This document shows positions 1 through 7,451 of a stretch of 17,989 bases of DNA, piece after piece. The stretch lies in assembly GCA_023301785.1 (NCBI GenBank), contig JALZUF010000094.1, forward strand, positions 1-17,989, read 5' to 3'. The DNA comes from Alphaproteobacteria bacterium (GTDB taxonomy: Bacteria; Pseudomonadota; Alphaproteobacteria; Micavibrionales; Micavibrionaceae). The stretch's first letter is position 1; the number at the start of each line of letters is the position of its first letter. The notes under the pieces were generated by a model that made no database searches, was not told the DNA's origin, and saw nothing but the letters and a program-made list of their open reading frames with translations. The translations under genes were made by a program, and so were the position numbers.

Positions 1-119
1 GCGACAATCTCACCAGCATTCACTTCAACATTAATATTATGCAGTACAGACAATGTTTGCCCACCCTGCTCGTAAATACGTTTTAAATCATAGGTATGAA
101 GGATTACATCATTACTCAT
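1..119 (-). CDS. lolD: LolD, lipoprotein-release ABC transporter ATPase (N-terminal fragment)
   Basis: This is the first 39 or so codons of an ABC ATPase that continues past the left edge of the window. Read on the minus strand from the ATG at 119-117 it begins MSNDVILHTYDLKRIYEQGG and reaches 'VLHNINVEVNAGEIV', the lead-in to the Walker A loop; the Walker A itself is outside the window. The pattern 'L..IY.QGG..L.VL..IN..V..GEIV' matches LolD, the cytoplasmic ATPase that powers extraction of lipoproteins from the inner membrane for transfer to LolA. The start overlaps the end of the lolC/E gene by 8 bases, which suggests translational coupling. Identity is supported as much by the adjacent permease gene as by the fragment, because other MacB-family ATPases begin similarly. 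Confidence 0.85.
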   Translation of the reverse strand, partial: MSNDVILHTYDLKRIYEQGGQTLSVLHNINVEVNAGEIV

Positions 120-1353
120 AGCGTAAGGCCTCCACTGGGTCTAAGCGTGAGGCACGCCACGCAGGATAAATCGTCGCCAATATAGACAACACAAAGGCCA
201 TACCAACAACCACACCAACATCTTGCCAGTTAATAACGGCAGGAAGCTTCGAGAGAAAATATATTTCATCGGCAAAAAGTTCTGTACCCGTAAGGCCTTC
301 TAAAAAGACTTTGATACGGTCAATATTTAAGGCAAACGTAATGCCGAGCAGTGCGCCGACTATTGTACCACTTAAGCCAATAATAGAACCTGTTAGCGTG
401 AATATCTTAAGCATGTTCATCTGTGTCGCGCCCATTGTTCGCAAGATAGCGATGTCTTTGCCCTTGTCTTTAACCAGCATAATCATAGAAGAAATAATAT
501 TGAATGCGGCGACCAGAATGATAAGTGTTAGAATTAAGAACATCACATTACGCTCAACCGCCAAAGCATTAAGGAACGAGCTGTTAGATTCGCGCCAATC
601 ATATATGCCTGCACGTCCTTGAATGGCACTGACGAGATCGTCTTTAATATCATCTGCGCCTTCTGCCGTTTTCGCCATAACTTCGATTGAATTCACCGCA
701 TTGGGAAGTTTAAAAAATTGTTGTGCGGATTTTAAATCCATAAAGATAAAGCCACTATTATATTCAAACATTCCGACATCAAAGATAAGCCCTATCGAAT
801 AAGTTCTGGAGCGAGGAATTGTGCCAAACGGCGAAGCTTTACCTTTTGGGGCAAGCAACGTCATAGTGTCACCAAGTTGCAATCCCATACGTTTTGCCAT
901 CTCAACACCAATGGCAACTTGCTGATCTTTGAAGTTTGTCAGTTCTCCTTGAACAACGGAGTTGGAAATAAGAGGCTTTGTCGCAAAATCAGAACGCTCC
1001 ATCGCACGCACCATAGCACCCGTTGCTGTTCCGTTAACGGAGATAAGAACTTGCCCTTCAATCATCGGACGAACAGATTCTACGCCCTCCACTTTTTCAA
1101 GGGAATCAACCAAGGACATATAGTTTTCTAACGGTCCTGTTTGCGAATAGACATTTAAATGCCCATTAAGCCCTAAGATACGATTTACCAATTCTTCACG
1201 GAAGCCATTCATGACGGACATCACAATGATAAGCGTCGCAACCCCCAGCATAATGCCAAGAAAGGAAAAGCCAGCAATTACAGAAACAAACCCTTCTGCC
1301 TTACGAGCGCGCAAATAGCGCCATGCCATCATTCTTTCGATAGGTGAGAACAT
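112..1353 (-). CDS. lolC: LolC/LolE family lipoprotein-releasing ABC transporter permease
   Basis: The 413-residue inner-membrane permease of the Lol lipoprotein-release transporter matches the family in length and architecture. It has an N-terminal cytoplasmic stretch with 'MMAWRYLRARKAEG', a first membrane helix at about 22-48 followed by 'MNGFREEL', a large periplasmic domain at about 50-270, and three C-terminal helices at about 272-296, 318-344 and 379-396. It ends in the typical 'P.WRASRLDPVEALRYE'. The loop 'DKGKDIAILRTMGAT' after helix 2 is the coupling-helix region that contacts the ATPase. Alphaproteobacteria commonly carry a single LolC/E-type protein, assumed to act as a homodimer, so the C-versus-E choice is arbitrary. 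The gene starts 5 bases after the proS stop and its own stop lies inside the start region of lolD. Confidence 0.95.
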   Translation of the reverse strand: MFSPIERMMAWRYLRARKAEGFVSVIAGFSFLGIMLGVATLIIVMSVMNGFREELVNRILGLNGHLNVYSQTGPLENYMSLVDSLEKVEGVESVRPMIEGQVLISVNGTATGAMVRAMERSDFATKPLISNSVVQGELTNFKDQQVAIGVEMAKRMGLQLGDTMTLLAPKGKASPFGTIPRSRTYSIGLIFDVGMFEYNSGFIFMDLKSAQQFFKLPNAVNSIEVMAKTAEGADDIKDDLVSAIQGRAGIYDWRESNSSFLNALAVERNVMFLILTLIILVAAFNIISSMIMLVKDKGKDIAILRTMGATQMNMLKIFTLTGSIIGLSGTIVGALLGITFALNIDRIKVFLEGLTGTELFADEIYFLSKLPAVINWQDVGVVVGMAFVLSILATIYPAWRASRLDPVEALRYE

Positions 1354-1358
1354 TTTAC

Positions 1359-2846
1359 TTAGTACGCCTTTGCGATCAGAACTTTTTCGCCATTATTGGC
1401 GCGCGGCATATTTCGCGTCGAAAGACTATATTTGCTCATTACTTTTTCAAGTGCAGGGTCTTCAAGAATAGATACTGGCGCACTTAAGAAACCAATTTTT
1501 TCAGCTTTAAAAAACGCGTCAATTTCATCAATCGCTGTTACATCATGCGTATTATCATCACGGAATTGACGTGTGCGGTTCAGCATATTTTCATGGATAT
1601 CGTCTAAAATAGTTTCGGCAGCATTCATGAATTCTTCAATGCCCAAAGTCGTTTTAGAGTCGCGACCAATATCACGGCGCACATAGGTTAGTTGCCCCGC
1701 TTCCATTTCACGGCCACCAACTTCAACACGAATAGGAACACCTTTTTTAACGGCGTCCCACATTTTATCTGGTGTGCGCATATCACGATTATCAACCTTG
1801 ATACGGAAACCTTTGGCTTTTAAATCTGCACCAATTTTTTCACAGAACGCTTCAACGGCTTCGGCATTATCATCCTTTGTCACGGGCAGTATAATTATTT
1901 GTTGCGGTGCAATACGTGGTGGCATGATCATACCATCATCATCACCATGCATCATAATAAGGCCACCAATGGTACGTGTACTAAACGCCCATGATGTCGT
2001 GTGACATAGATGCTCTTTTTCATCACGTCCTTGGTAAGTGATATTAAATGTCTTTGCGAATGTTGTTCCCAAATCATGCGTTGTGGCGGCTTGTAAGGCT
2101 TTACCATCTTGCATCATAGCTTCGAAAGCATAAGTTCTGTTCGCACCAGGAAAAGTTTCATCGGGTGTCTTAATGCCAACAAAGCCATCAAACGCTAAAT
2201 ACTCTGTAAAGAATTTCTCATAGAGACCCATAACGTGGAGGCAATCATCATCTGCGCCTTTATGATCTTCAAATGCATTGTGACCTTCATGCCAGAAGAA
2301 TTCAGCGGTACGCAAAAATAAACGCGTACGCATTTCCCAACGAAGCACTTGCGCCCATTGGTTTAATTGCATCGGTAAATCACGATAAGACTGAATCCAA
2401 CGTGACATAGCATCACCAATAATTGTCTCAGATGTAGGACGCACAACATACGGTTCTTCAAGCTTAGCACTCTCGGCAGGTTGCAAGCCGCCCTCACCGT
2501 CAGACTCTAACCTATGATGGGTAACAACGGCACATTCTTTAGCAAAACCTTCAACGTGTTCCGCTTCACGCGAGAAAAAACTCATCGGGATAAGTAAAGG
2601 AAAAGAAGCGTTTTGAACGCCATAATCTTTGAGCCATTTATCAAATATCTCTTGGCATTTTTCCCAAATAGCCCAGCCATAAGGCTTAATAATCATACAA
2701 CCACGTGTTGGCGATGTTTCGGCCATATCCGTTGCTTTAACAACTTGCTGATACCATTCAGCAAAGTCTTCTTCACGCGTTGGTGTAATGGCTGTACGAG
2801 GTTTTTTGCCTTGTTTCTGCTGTTGCTGTTTTTGTGGCTTATTCAT
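1359..2846 (-). CDS. proS: Prolyl-tRNA synthetase, archaeal/eukaryotic-like type
   Basis: This class II aminoacyl-tRNA synthetase charges tRNA-Pro with proline in the cytoplasm. Numbering from the chosen start (495 residues): 'GCMIIKPYGWAIWE' near 49-62, 'RPTSE' at 136-140, motif 2 'RWEMRTRLFLRTAEFFWHEGH' region at about 170-189, and motif 3 with 'MMHGDDDG..MPPRIAP' at about 298-314. A HGTP-type anticodon-binding domain follows. These motifs, the absence of the editing INS domain, and the C-terminal tyrosine ('LIAKAY') mark the archaeal/eukaryotic-like ProRS. The usual alphaproteobacterial enzyme at this locus is a shorter bacterial-type ProRS beginning like 'MRLSRYFLPILKE'. The zinc-domain cysteines known from archaeal relatives are absent: there is no Cys after the anticodon-binding domain start. 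An upstream in-frame GTG at 2867 would add seven residues. I prefer the ATG at 2846, which overlaps the preceding stop by 8 bases. Confidence 0.95.
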   Translation of the reverse strand: MNKPQKQQQQKQGKKPRTAITPTREEDFAEWYQQVVKATDMAETSPTRGCMIIKPYGWAIWEKCQEIFDKWLKDYGVQNASFPLLIPMSFFSREAEHVEGFAKECAVVTHHRLESDGEGGLQPAESAKLEEPYVVRPTSETIIGDAMSRWIQSYRDLPMQLNQWAQVLRWEMRTRLFLRTAEFFWHEGHNAFEDHKGADDDCLHVMGLYEKFFTEYLAFDGFVGIKTPDETFPGANRTYAFEAMMQDGKALQAATTHDLGTTFAKTFNITYQGRDEKEHLCHTTSWAFSTRTIGGLIMMHGDDDGMIMPPRIAPQQIIILPVTKDDNAEAVEAFCEKIGADLKAKGFRIKVDNRDMRTPDKMWDAVKKGVPIRVEVGGREMEAGQLTYVRRDIGRDSKTTLGIEEFMNAAETILDDIHENMLNRTRQFRDDNTHDVTAIDEIDAFFKAEKIGFLSAPVSILEDPALEKVMSKYSLSTRNMPRANNGEKVLIAKAY

Positions 2847-3576
2847 TGTAATCTCTATGATCCTCACCTTTTAAAAGGTCTTTGGTTTTGATTGTTTCTG
2901 TTGCGGCACCTTTTGGAATACCAACCAATGGTAATTTAGGCGTTGCCGGCGCGGATACGGCAGGTCTATCCATATTTTCCATGCGCTCTTTCAATGGTGA
3001 GATTTCATCAACAAATTTCATCTCAGGCGCAGTGACTATCTCAGGCGCAACGGTTTCTTCAACCGTCGGTGCGGATACGGCAGGAAGTTGCGCCGCCTCT
3101 TCTGCGCTATCAACAGCAAGTTCATTTGGAATTGCCGCCGCTTCATTAAATTCAGTCTTAATTGGCGCTTGCGGTGTCTCGATTGGAGCATCAACAATAT
3201 CAACGGTCACTTCTTTATATGATTTACCACATAGCGTCATAACAGGTTTTGTGATGTCTTGACCTTGATACATGATTTTACCGTCTTGATGGATTTCAAC
3301 CATACCCAATTGAGCATCATCTAAGTTCAAGCCAGCAATACGTTGAGCCAAATTAAACTCTAAGGGCACTTTAACAACATTTAAAACATTGCCTAGATTG
3401 TTATTAGTTTCTAAGGCGGCAGGTACAACAGGATTACCATTTACATCAACTCCGGGTTGATAAATGACATTGTTGGCGCTTGGTATAGCGGCACAAGCGG
3501 CGTATTTGCTTTGCTCTTGTGCAAATGCAGCAGAACTAGCCATACAGCTTAATAATAAAACAGTTAAAAATCTCAT
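2839..3576 (-). CDS. Exported protein of unknown function with Pro/Ala/Glu-rich tail
   Basis: I do not recognise a family. The 245-residue product has a clear signal peptide (MRFLTVLLLSCMASSAAFA, predicted cleavage before QEQSK). The 'LLSC' at 8-11 is a poor lipobox and lies very early, so ordinary signal-peptidase cleavage is more likely. The mature N-terminal part (about 21-125) looks folded and has two cysteines, C28 and C116, that could form a disulfide in the periplasm. Residues from about 128 onward are low complexity, rich in Pro, Ala, Glu, Thr and Val, with 'PAVSAP' occurring twice (about 164-169 and 205-210), and are probably disordered. The start has a good Shine-Dalgarno (GAGAGGA, 9 bases upstream) and overlaps the DUF1467 stop by 4 bases (ATGA). 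The 3' end overlaps the proS start. It is therefore co-transcribed with proS, lolC and lolD, and a cell-envelope role is only a guess. Confidence 0.85.
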   Translation of the reverse strand: MRFLTVLLLSCMASSAAFAQEQSKYAACAAIPSANNVIYQPGVDVNGNPVVPAALETNNNLGNVLNVVKVPLEFNLAQRIAGLNLDDAQLGMVEIHQDGKIMYQGQDITKPVMTLCGKSYKEVTVDIVDAPIETPQAPIKTEFNEAAAIPNELAVDSAEEAAQLPAVSAPTVEETVAPEIVTAPEMKFVDEISPLKERMENMDRPAVSAPATPKLPLVGIPKGAATETIKTKDLLKGEDHRDYNE

Positions 3577-3842
3577 CTTTGTTCATCCTCTCGAACCATT
3601 TGTCGTGAAATCTCATAGAAATCAATGATCTCTAAATGAATCAACGTCATTATAATCAACCAAATTACAGTCGAAATTATGAAGGTAATAAGGAATTTTT
3701 GTTTTATACGTGGATTTGCTGGGGCACTTCCCGCCATCCCAGCTTCGGGCGTATCATTTGCTTTATTACCCCACGGCAGGATAGCAAATAATGTTGTCCA
3801 AAAAACAAGTAAATATACAATGATGCCACCAAATATAGTCAT
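3573..3842 (-). CDS. DUF1467 family small membrane protein
   Basis: An 89-residue protein with two predicted membrane helices: residues 3-24 (containing 'VYLLVFWTTLFAILPWG') and about 48-70 ('FLITFIISTVIWLIIMTLIHL'). They are separated by a short polar loop with 'PRIKQKFLITF', and a charged tail follows. The 'W...FAILPWG' start and the length match the DUF1467 family, which in alphaproteobacteria typically sits just upstream of proS; function is unknown. The start lies one base after the GNAT gene stop, with GAGG about 12 bases upstream. The stop overlaps the next gene by ATGA, pointing to one transcript and coupled translation. Confidence 0.88.
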   Translation of the reverse strand: MTIFGGIIVYLLVFWTTLFAILPWGNKANDTPEAGMAGSAPANPRIKQKFLITFIISTVIWLIIMTLIHLEIIDFYEISRQMVREDEQR

Positions 3843-3843
3843 G

Positions 3844-4287
3844 TTAGTTTTTTACCTCATAGCGGTCCCAATTAACAGCGTTAGTTATTTTGTCATAAAG
3901 TTTTTTTGCTTTTATATTGTCAGGCTTCGTAATCCAAGTGACACGAAACAAACCCTTTTGCTTTGCAAATACAATCACACTGTTAATAAGCATGCGTCCA
4001 CCGCCTTTACCTTGATGCTCAGGAAGAACAAATACGTTTGATAGGTAACACTCGCCAGTGGGAGATAATATAAAAGGATGAATGATATAAGTTACTAAGC
4101 CTACGGCTTTACCATTTTCCTTGAGCCTTAAAGCCTTAGCATAAAGATCGTTGTTATTAAGAACATTGTCCCAGCCAGTACTTAAGCCAGTTTGAATACG
4201 CTCCTCTGGAGATTCATGGTCGTACTCTCTCCACATAATATCCCATTGCTCTTTATCACGACTATTAAAGTCAGAGATTTCAAACAT
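3844..4287 (-). CDS. GNAT family N-acetyltransferase
   Basis: A 147-residue GCN5-related acyltransferase. The acetyl-CoA pyrophosphate-binding motif A is visible as 'NVFVLPEHQGKGGGRMLI', with Q92-G-K-G95-G-G97 fitting the Q/R-x-x-G-x-G/A consensus. It is preceded by the strand with 'ECYLSNVFV' and followed by 'KPDNIKAKKLYDKI', the usual C-terminal 'N..A..LY...' motif B. The N-terminal 'DKEQWDIMWREY' is typical of a subgroup of small GNATs. The substrate cannot be read from the sequence; it may be a small molecule or a protein N-terminus. The start has AGGAT 7-8 bases upstream and is two bases after the rnj stop. In many alphaproteobacteria this slot holds methylmalonyl-CoA epimerase (mce), so this gene appears to be a lineage-specific occupant. 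Confidence 0.9.
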   Translation of the reverse strand: MFEISDFNSRDKEQWDIMWREYDHESPEERIQTGLSTGWDNVLNNNDLYAKALRLKENGKAVGLVTYIIHPFILSPTGECYLSNVFVLPEHQGKGGGRMLINSVIVFAKQKGLFRVTWITKPDNIKAKKLYDKITNAVNWDRYEVKN

Positions 4288-4289
4288 AT

Positions 4290-5966
4290 TTAGATCCTAG
4301 TCAGGTGAACAGAAACCTTAGCCTTTATGCGTAAAACTTCAAATATATCTTTTCTCAAAGCAATACGGATTTTTTCGCTTAGATCGTGATCGCTTAAGTT
4401 TTTACGTTTTAGATTGCCAATTAAATCCTCAATTTCATCAATAAGGTCTTCTTGGAATTCTACATCTTCATCGTCTTTATCATCAAGTAAGCCAGTGGTG
4501 CTCAGGTGTGGTCTTGCCATTAAGTTACCTTTTTGGTCAATAACCATACTGGCGTGAACTGTGCCACTAAATTGAAGTTTACGACGTTCAGAGATAGCAA
4601 CGTGCCCCGCACTAATAATACGGCCTGGCTCAACGGCCAATAACCCTGTTTCAACATGATCAATAATTTCGGCTTTGTTTGGCGCGAGCTTTATCACGGA
4701 GCCATTTTGCGGCACAACCACTTGTCCAATTTGCGAACTGCGCGCCAGTTCAGCTTGATCTTCAATCATTGTGCGTTCTCCATGCACAGGAACAACGATT
4801 TGTGGACGCACCCAATCATACATTTGTTTGATTTCTGCACGAGCTGGGTGACCAGAAACGTGGATGACATGTTTTGTATCGCGCGGATTCACAACATTAA
4901 TTTTTGCAGATACCAAACGGTTTTGAACAAAGTTGATTTCTTTTTCATTCCCTGGAATCGGACGTGCCGAGAAAACAACAGTATCATTGGCCTGTAATTT
5001 AACACTGCGTTGATCGCCTCTTGCGATGCGGGCAATTTGCGCACGTGCCTCACCTTGCGAGCCCGTGGCAATAATTAATAATTTATCACGTGGAATAACA
5101 CTAATGTTACCTTCCGGAATAAAGTCTTTAATATCGTCTAAAAAGCCACAGTCTTTTGCCGCACCGATCATACGATGAAGCGAGCGCCCAAGAATAGCAA
5201 CATGGCGATCATTGGCTTCTGCGGCCCTACAAATAGAACGTACACGCCCGATATTAGATGCAAACATCGTCACAACGATACGTTCTTTGCAATCTTCAAA
5301 TACTTTAGCCAAGCCCTTTTCAACATCACTTTCGGAGCCAGAGTAACCATCTACTCCCGCATTCGTTGAATCTCCAACATACGCCAACAAGCCTTGATCA
5401 CCGAGTGCTTTAAATGTTTTCTCATCCGTTGGTTTGCCCAACACGGGCTTAGGATCTAAATTCCAATCACCACTATGAAGGACACGGCCCAAATCTGTTT
5501 CAATCAACATCGCTGAGCTTTCAGGAACAGAATGTGTCACAGGTATGAAGGTTGTTTTAAACGGGCCAATGGTAACAGGTTCGCCCTGTTTAATGACACG
5601 AATGCGTGCCCCTTTACATTCTGGATTTTCTGCAAGTTTTTTCCGCAAAATAAGGCTCGTGAACTCTGTACAGAATATAGGACATTTAAAACGTGGCCAT
5701 AAATGCGCCACAGCACCAATATGATCTTCGTGAGCGTGCGTAATAATAAGACCTGCCAACTGTTTTGAATGCTCTACGAGAAATTTTGGATCGGGTAATA
5801 AGATATCAACACCTGGATAATATTCATCAGCAAAGCCAATACCGCAATCAATCGCAAGTAATTGGTCTTGGTAGGCGTACACATTGAGGTTTGCACCAAA
5901 TTGCTCTGCTCCACCAAGGGGGATGAATATGAGTTCATCTGGATTATATTCAAGCTGAGCGCTCAT
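4290..5966 (-). CDS. rnj: Ribonuclease J
   Basis: This 558-residue metallo-beta-lactamase/beta-CASP ribonuclease carries out 5'-to-3' exonuclease and endonuclease steps in RNA processing and decay. The zinc-binding motif is 'THAHEDHIG' (H77, H79, D81, H82). It is followed by 'PVTHSVPES', 'VLHSGDWNLDP' and the beta-CASP domain with 'FASNIGRVRSICRAAEANDRHVAILGRS'. The zinc-dependent metallohydrolase C-terminal part contains 'HVSGHPARAEI' and 'VPVHGE'. The length matches the alphaproteobacterial enzyme, with the extra C-terminal domain present. The ATG overlaps the coaX stop by 4 bases. The neighbourhood birA-coaX-rnj downstream of nuoN is conserved in alphaproteobacteria, which often carry RNase J alongside RNase E. 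Confidence 0.97.
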   Translation of the reverse strand: MSAQLEYNPDELIFIPLGGAEQFGANLNVYAYQDQLLAIDCGIGFADEYYPGVDILLPDPKFLVEHSKQLAGLIITHAHEDHIGAVAHLWPRFKCPIFCTEFTSLILRKKLAENPECKGARIRVIKQGEPVTIGPFKTTFIPVTHSVPESSAMLIETDLGRVLHSGDWNLDPKPVLGKPTDEKTFKALGDQGLLAYVGDSTNAGVDGYSGSESDVEKGLAKVFEDCKERIVVTMFASNIGRVRSICRAAEANDRHVAILGRSLHRMIGAAKDCGFLDDIKDFIPEGNISVIPRDKLLIIATGSQGEARAQIARIARGDQRSVKLQANDTVVFSARPIPGNEKEINFVQNRLVSAKINVVNPRDTKHVIHVSGHPARAEIKQMYDWVRPQIVVPVHGERTMIEDQAELARSSQIGQVVVPQNGSVIKLAPNKAEIIDHVETGLLAVEPGRIISAGHVAISERRKLQFSGTVHASMVIDQKGNLMARPHLSTTGLLDDKDDEDVEFQEDLIDEIEDLIGNLKRKNLSDHDLSEKIRIALRKDIFEVLRIKAKVSVHLTRI

Positions 5967-6712
5967 GATTTGTCTTTCGGTTGATTGTCTTTCAAGACCT
6001 TATGCATATGGACTAATCCCTTCATAATCAAGTCCTGATCTATAACATCAAAGATATCAGTGCCTTTATCGTATAAAGTGGAAAGGCCGCCAGTTGCGAT
6101 CACAAAGGCATCATTTTCACCCATTTCAGCCTTAATTTTGGCAACAGTACCCTCTACAAGCCCTATATAACCCCAATAGATACCAGATTGCATGGCATCT
6201 TTCGTGTTGGTGCCAATAACCTTTGCAGGTTCCTCAATAGATACTTCAGGCAATCGTGCCGCCGCATCAGATAGCGCAGAGAGCGATAAGCGTGCACCCG
6301 TAGCCAATACCCCGCCACAATGCGCGCCATTTTTATCAATAACATCGAAATTAGTCGATGTGCCGAAATCCACGATAATACAAGGAGCTTGATAATGCGT
6401 GACCGCCGCCGAAGCACCGACCATTCTATCGGCACCCATTTGTGATGGTGTATCAATATGAATGGGAATGTCGATATTCTCATGATTTATAAAAACAGGC
6501 GTTATATTCAAATCTTTTTGCGCTGAATTATGAATGACATCATTAAGTGCAGGCACAACCGAACAAGCAATAATGCTCTTAACACTGTCTAAGTCTTTAA
6601 GAATACCACCATGATCCAAATGTGTTTCAACACGCCATTCTCTAACCTGCGTGTCACCATCATAAAGCGCCAAGTGGATATTCGTATTTCCAATATCGAG
6701 AGCTAATAGCAT
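5963..6712 (-). CDS. coaX: Type III pantothenate kinase
   Basis: A 249-residue type III pantothenate kinase that phosphorylates pantothenate in the first step of coenzyme A synthesis. It is an ASKHA-fold cytoplasmic enzyme that is not feedback-inhibited by CoA in characterised relatives. The phosphate-1 loop is 'LALDIGNTNIHLALYDG' (D6, G8-N9-T10-N11), the 'QMGADRMVGASAA' motif lies at about 91-103, and the 'IIVDFGTSTNFDVI' motif with D115 at about 112-125. The adjacent 'GGVLATGARLSLSALSDAAARLPEV' is the family's dimer and substrate region. A strong Shine-Dalgarno (GGGGAG, 8 bases upstream) lies inside the birA end, and the start shares one base with the birA stop (TAATG). Confidence 0.96.
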   Translation of the reverse strand: MLLALDIGNTNIHLALYDGDTQVREWRVETHLDHGGILKDLDSVKSIIACSVVPALNDVIHNSAQKDLNITPVFINHENIDIPIHIDTPSQMGADRMVGASAAVTHYQAPCIIVDFGTSTNFDVIDKNGAHCGGVLATGARLSLSALSDAAARLPEVSIEEPAKVIGTNTKDAMQSGIYWGYIGLVEGTVAKIKAEMGENDAFVIATGGLSTLYDKGTDIFDVIDQDLIMKGLVHMHKVLKDNQPKDKS

Positions 6713-7446
6713 TAAGAACTCTCCCCAAAATAAACATCAGCGGCATGAATAATATGACGCTCATCATTTTCATCCTTAAGGATAAGCGCACCTTCCTCGC
6801 TCAAACCTTCAAAAATGCCCTTATAAGTTTTGTTTGGTAAACGGGCGCTAATATTTTGACCTAAGCCATGTGCATTTTTAAGCCATAGCAACCGTATAGG
6901 CGCAATACCTTCTTCCTGCCAAAGGGCATAATATGTGCCTAAATCTTCCAAAAGATCATCACGAACCTTGTTTATATAGACAGGGTCTTTGGACAGTTTT
7001 TCTAAATTTATAGCGAGATCAGGCGCATTAAATATATTCACCCCAATGCCAACGACCACCCCATCAAGAGAGTTATCTTCTGTATTCGTTTCTAAAAGAA
7101 TACCCGATATTTTTAATCCATCTACCAAAATATCATTTGGCCATTTCAAAGTGACTTTATGCTTTTTGCTATCAATATAACGATTGAGTGTTTTATTAAG
7201 CGCCACAGCAACAACAAAAGATAAATCCCCCGCTTCTTCCAAGCCGCACTTGGGGCGAAGCAATGTTGATAAATAGAGGTTGCCCATGGGGGCTTCCCAT
7301 TTATGGCCATGTCGACCACGTCCAGATTCCATGGTCATCGCTTGAACGGTTAGACCCTCGCCTGCACCATCCATCATTGCGTTCATCGCAACGTCCTGTG
7401 TGCTGGGAACGCTACCTAATACTTGGATTTGCCAATCAATGGACAT
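6712..7446 (-). CDS. birA: Biotin-[acetyl-CoA carboxylase] ligase, single-function type
   Basis: A 244-residue biotin-protein ligase that activates biotin with ATP and attaches it to the lysine of the biotin carboxyl carrier protein. The biotinyl-AMP loop is 'SGRGRHGHKWEAPMGNLYLS' (41-60, core G42-R-G-R-H-G47). 'KWPNDI' at 101-106 and 'LKISGILLET' at 111-120 carry the catalytic lysine region, and 'VVGIGVNI' follows. There is no N-terminal winged-helix domain, so this is the class I enzyme without the repressor function of E. coli BirA, as is normal at this locus. A C-terminal SH3-like domain is present ('GIFEGLSEEGALILKDE'). The start lies 5 bases after the nuoN stop and lacks a clear Shine-Dalgarno, suggesting coupling to nuoN translation. 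Confidence 0.95.
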   Translation of the reverse strand: MSIDWQIQVLGSVPSTQDVAMNAMMDGAGEGLTVQAMTMESGRGRHGHKWEAPMGNLYLSTLLRPKCGLEEAGDLSFVVAVALNKTLNRYIDSKKHKVTLKWPNDILVDGLKISGILLETNTEDNSLDGVVVGIGVNIFNAPDLAINLEKLSKDPVYINKVRDDLLEDLGTYYALWQEEGIAPIRLLWLKNAHGLGQNISARLPNKTYKGIFEGLSEEGALILKDENDERHIIHAADVYFGESS

Positions 7447-7451
7447 GGGGG

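Noticed and set aside
2847..2867. Upstream GTG start for proS giving MRIIEIT as an extension.
   Set aside because: GTG would overlap the preceding gene by 29 bases. The ATG at 2846 gives the 8-base overlap seen elsewhere in this run, and the extra seven residues match no family feature.
2882..3262. 126-codon plus-strand ORF rich in Ala, Ser and Thr.
   Set aside because: It is a mirror of the low-complexity Pro/Ala/Glu-rich tail of the exported protein on the minus strand; the repetitive codons keep the opposite frame open.
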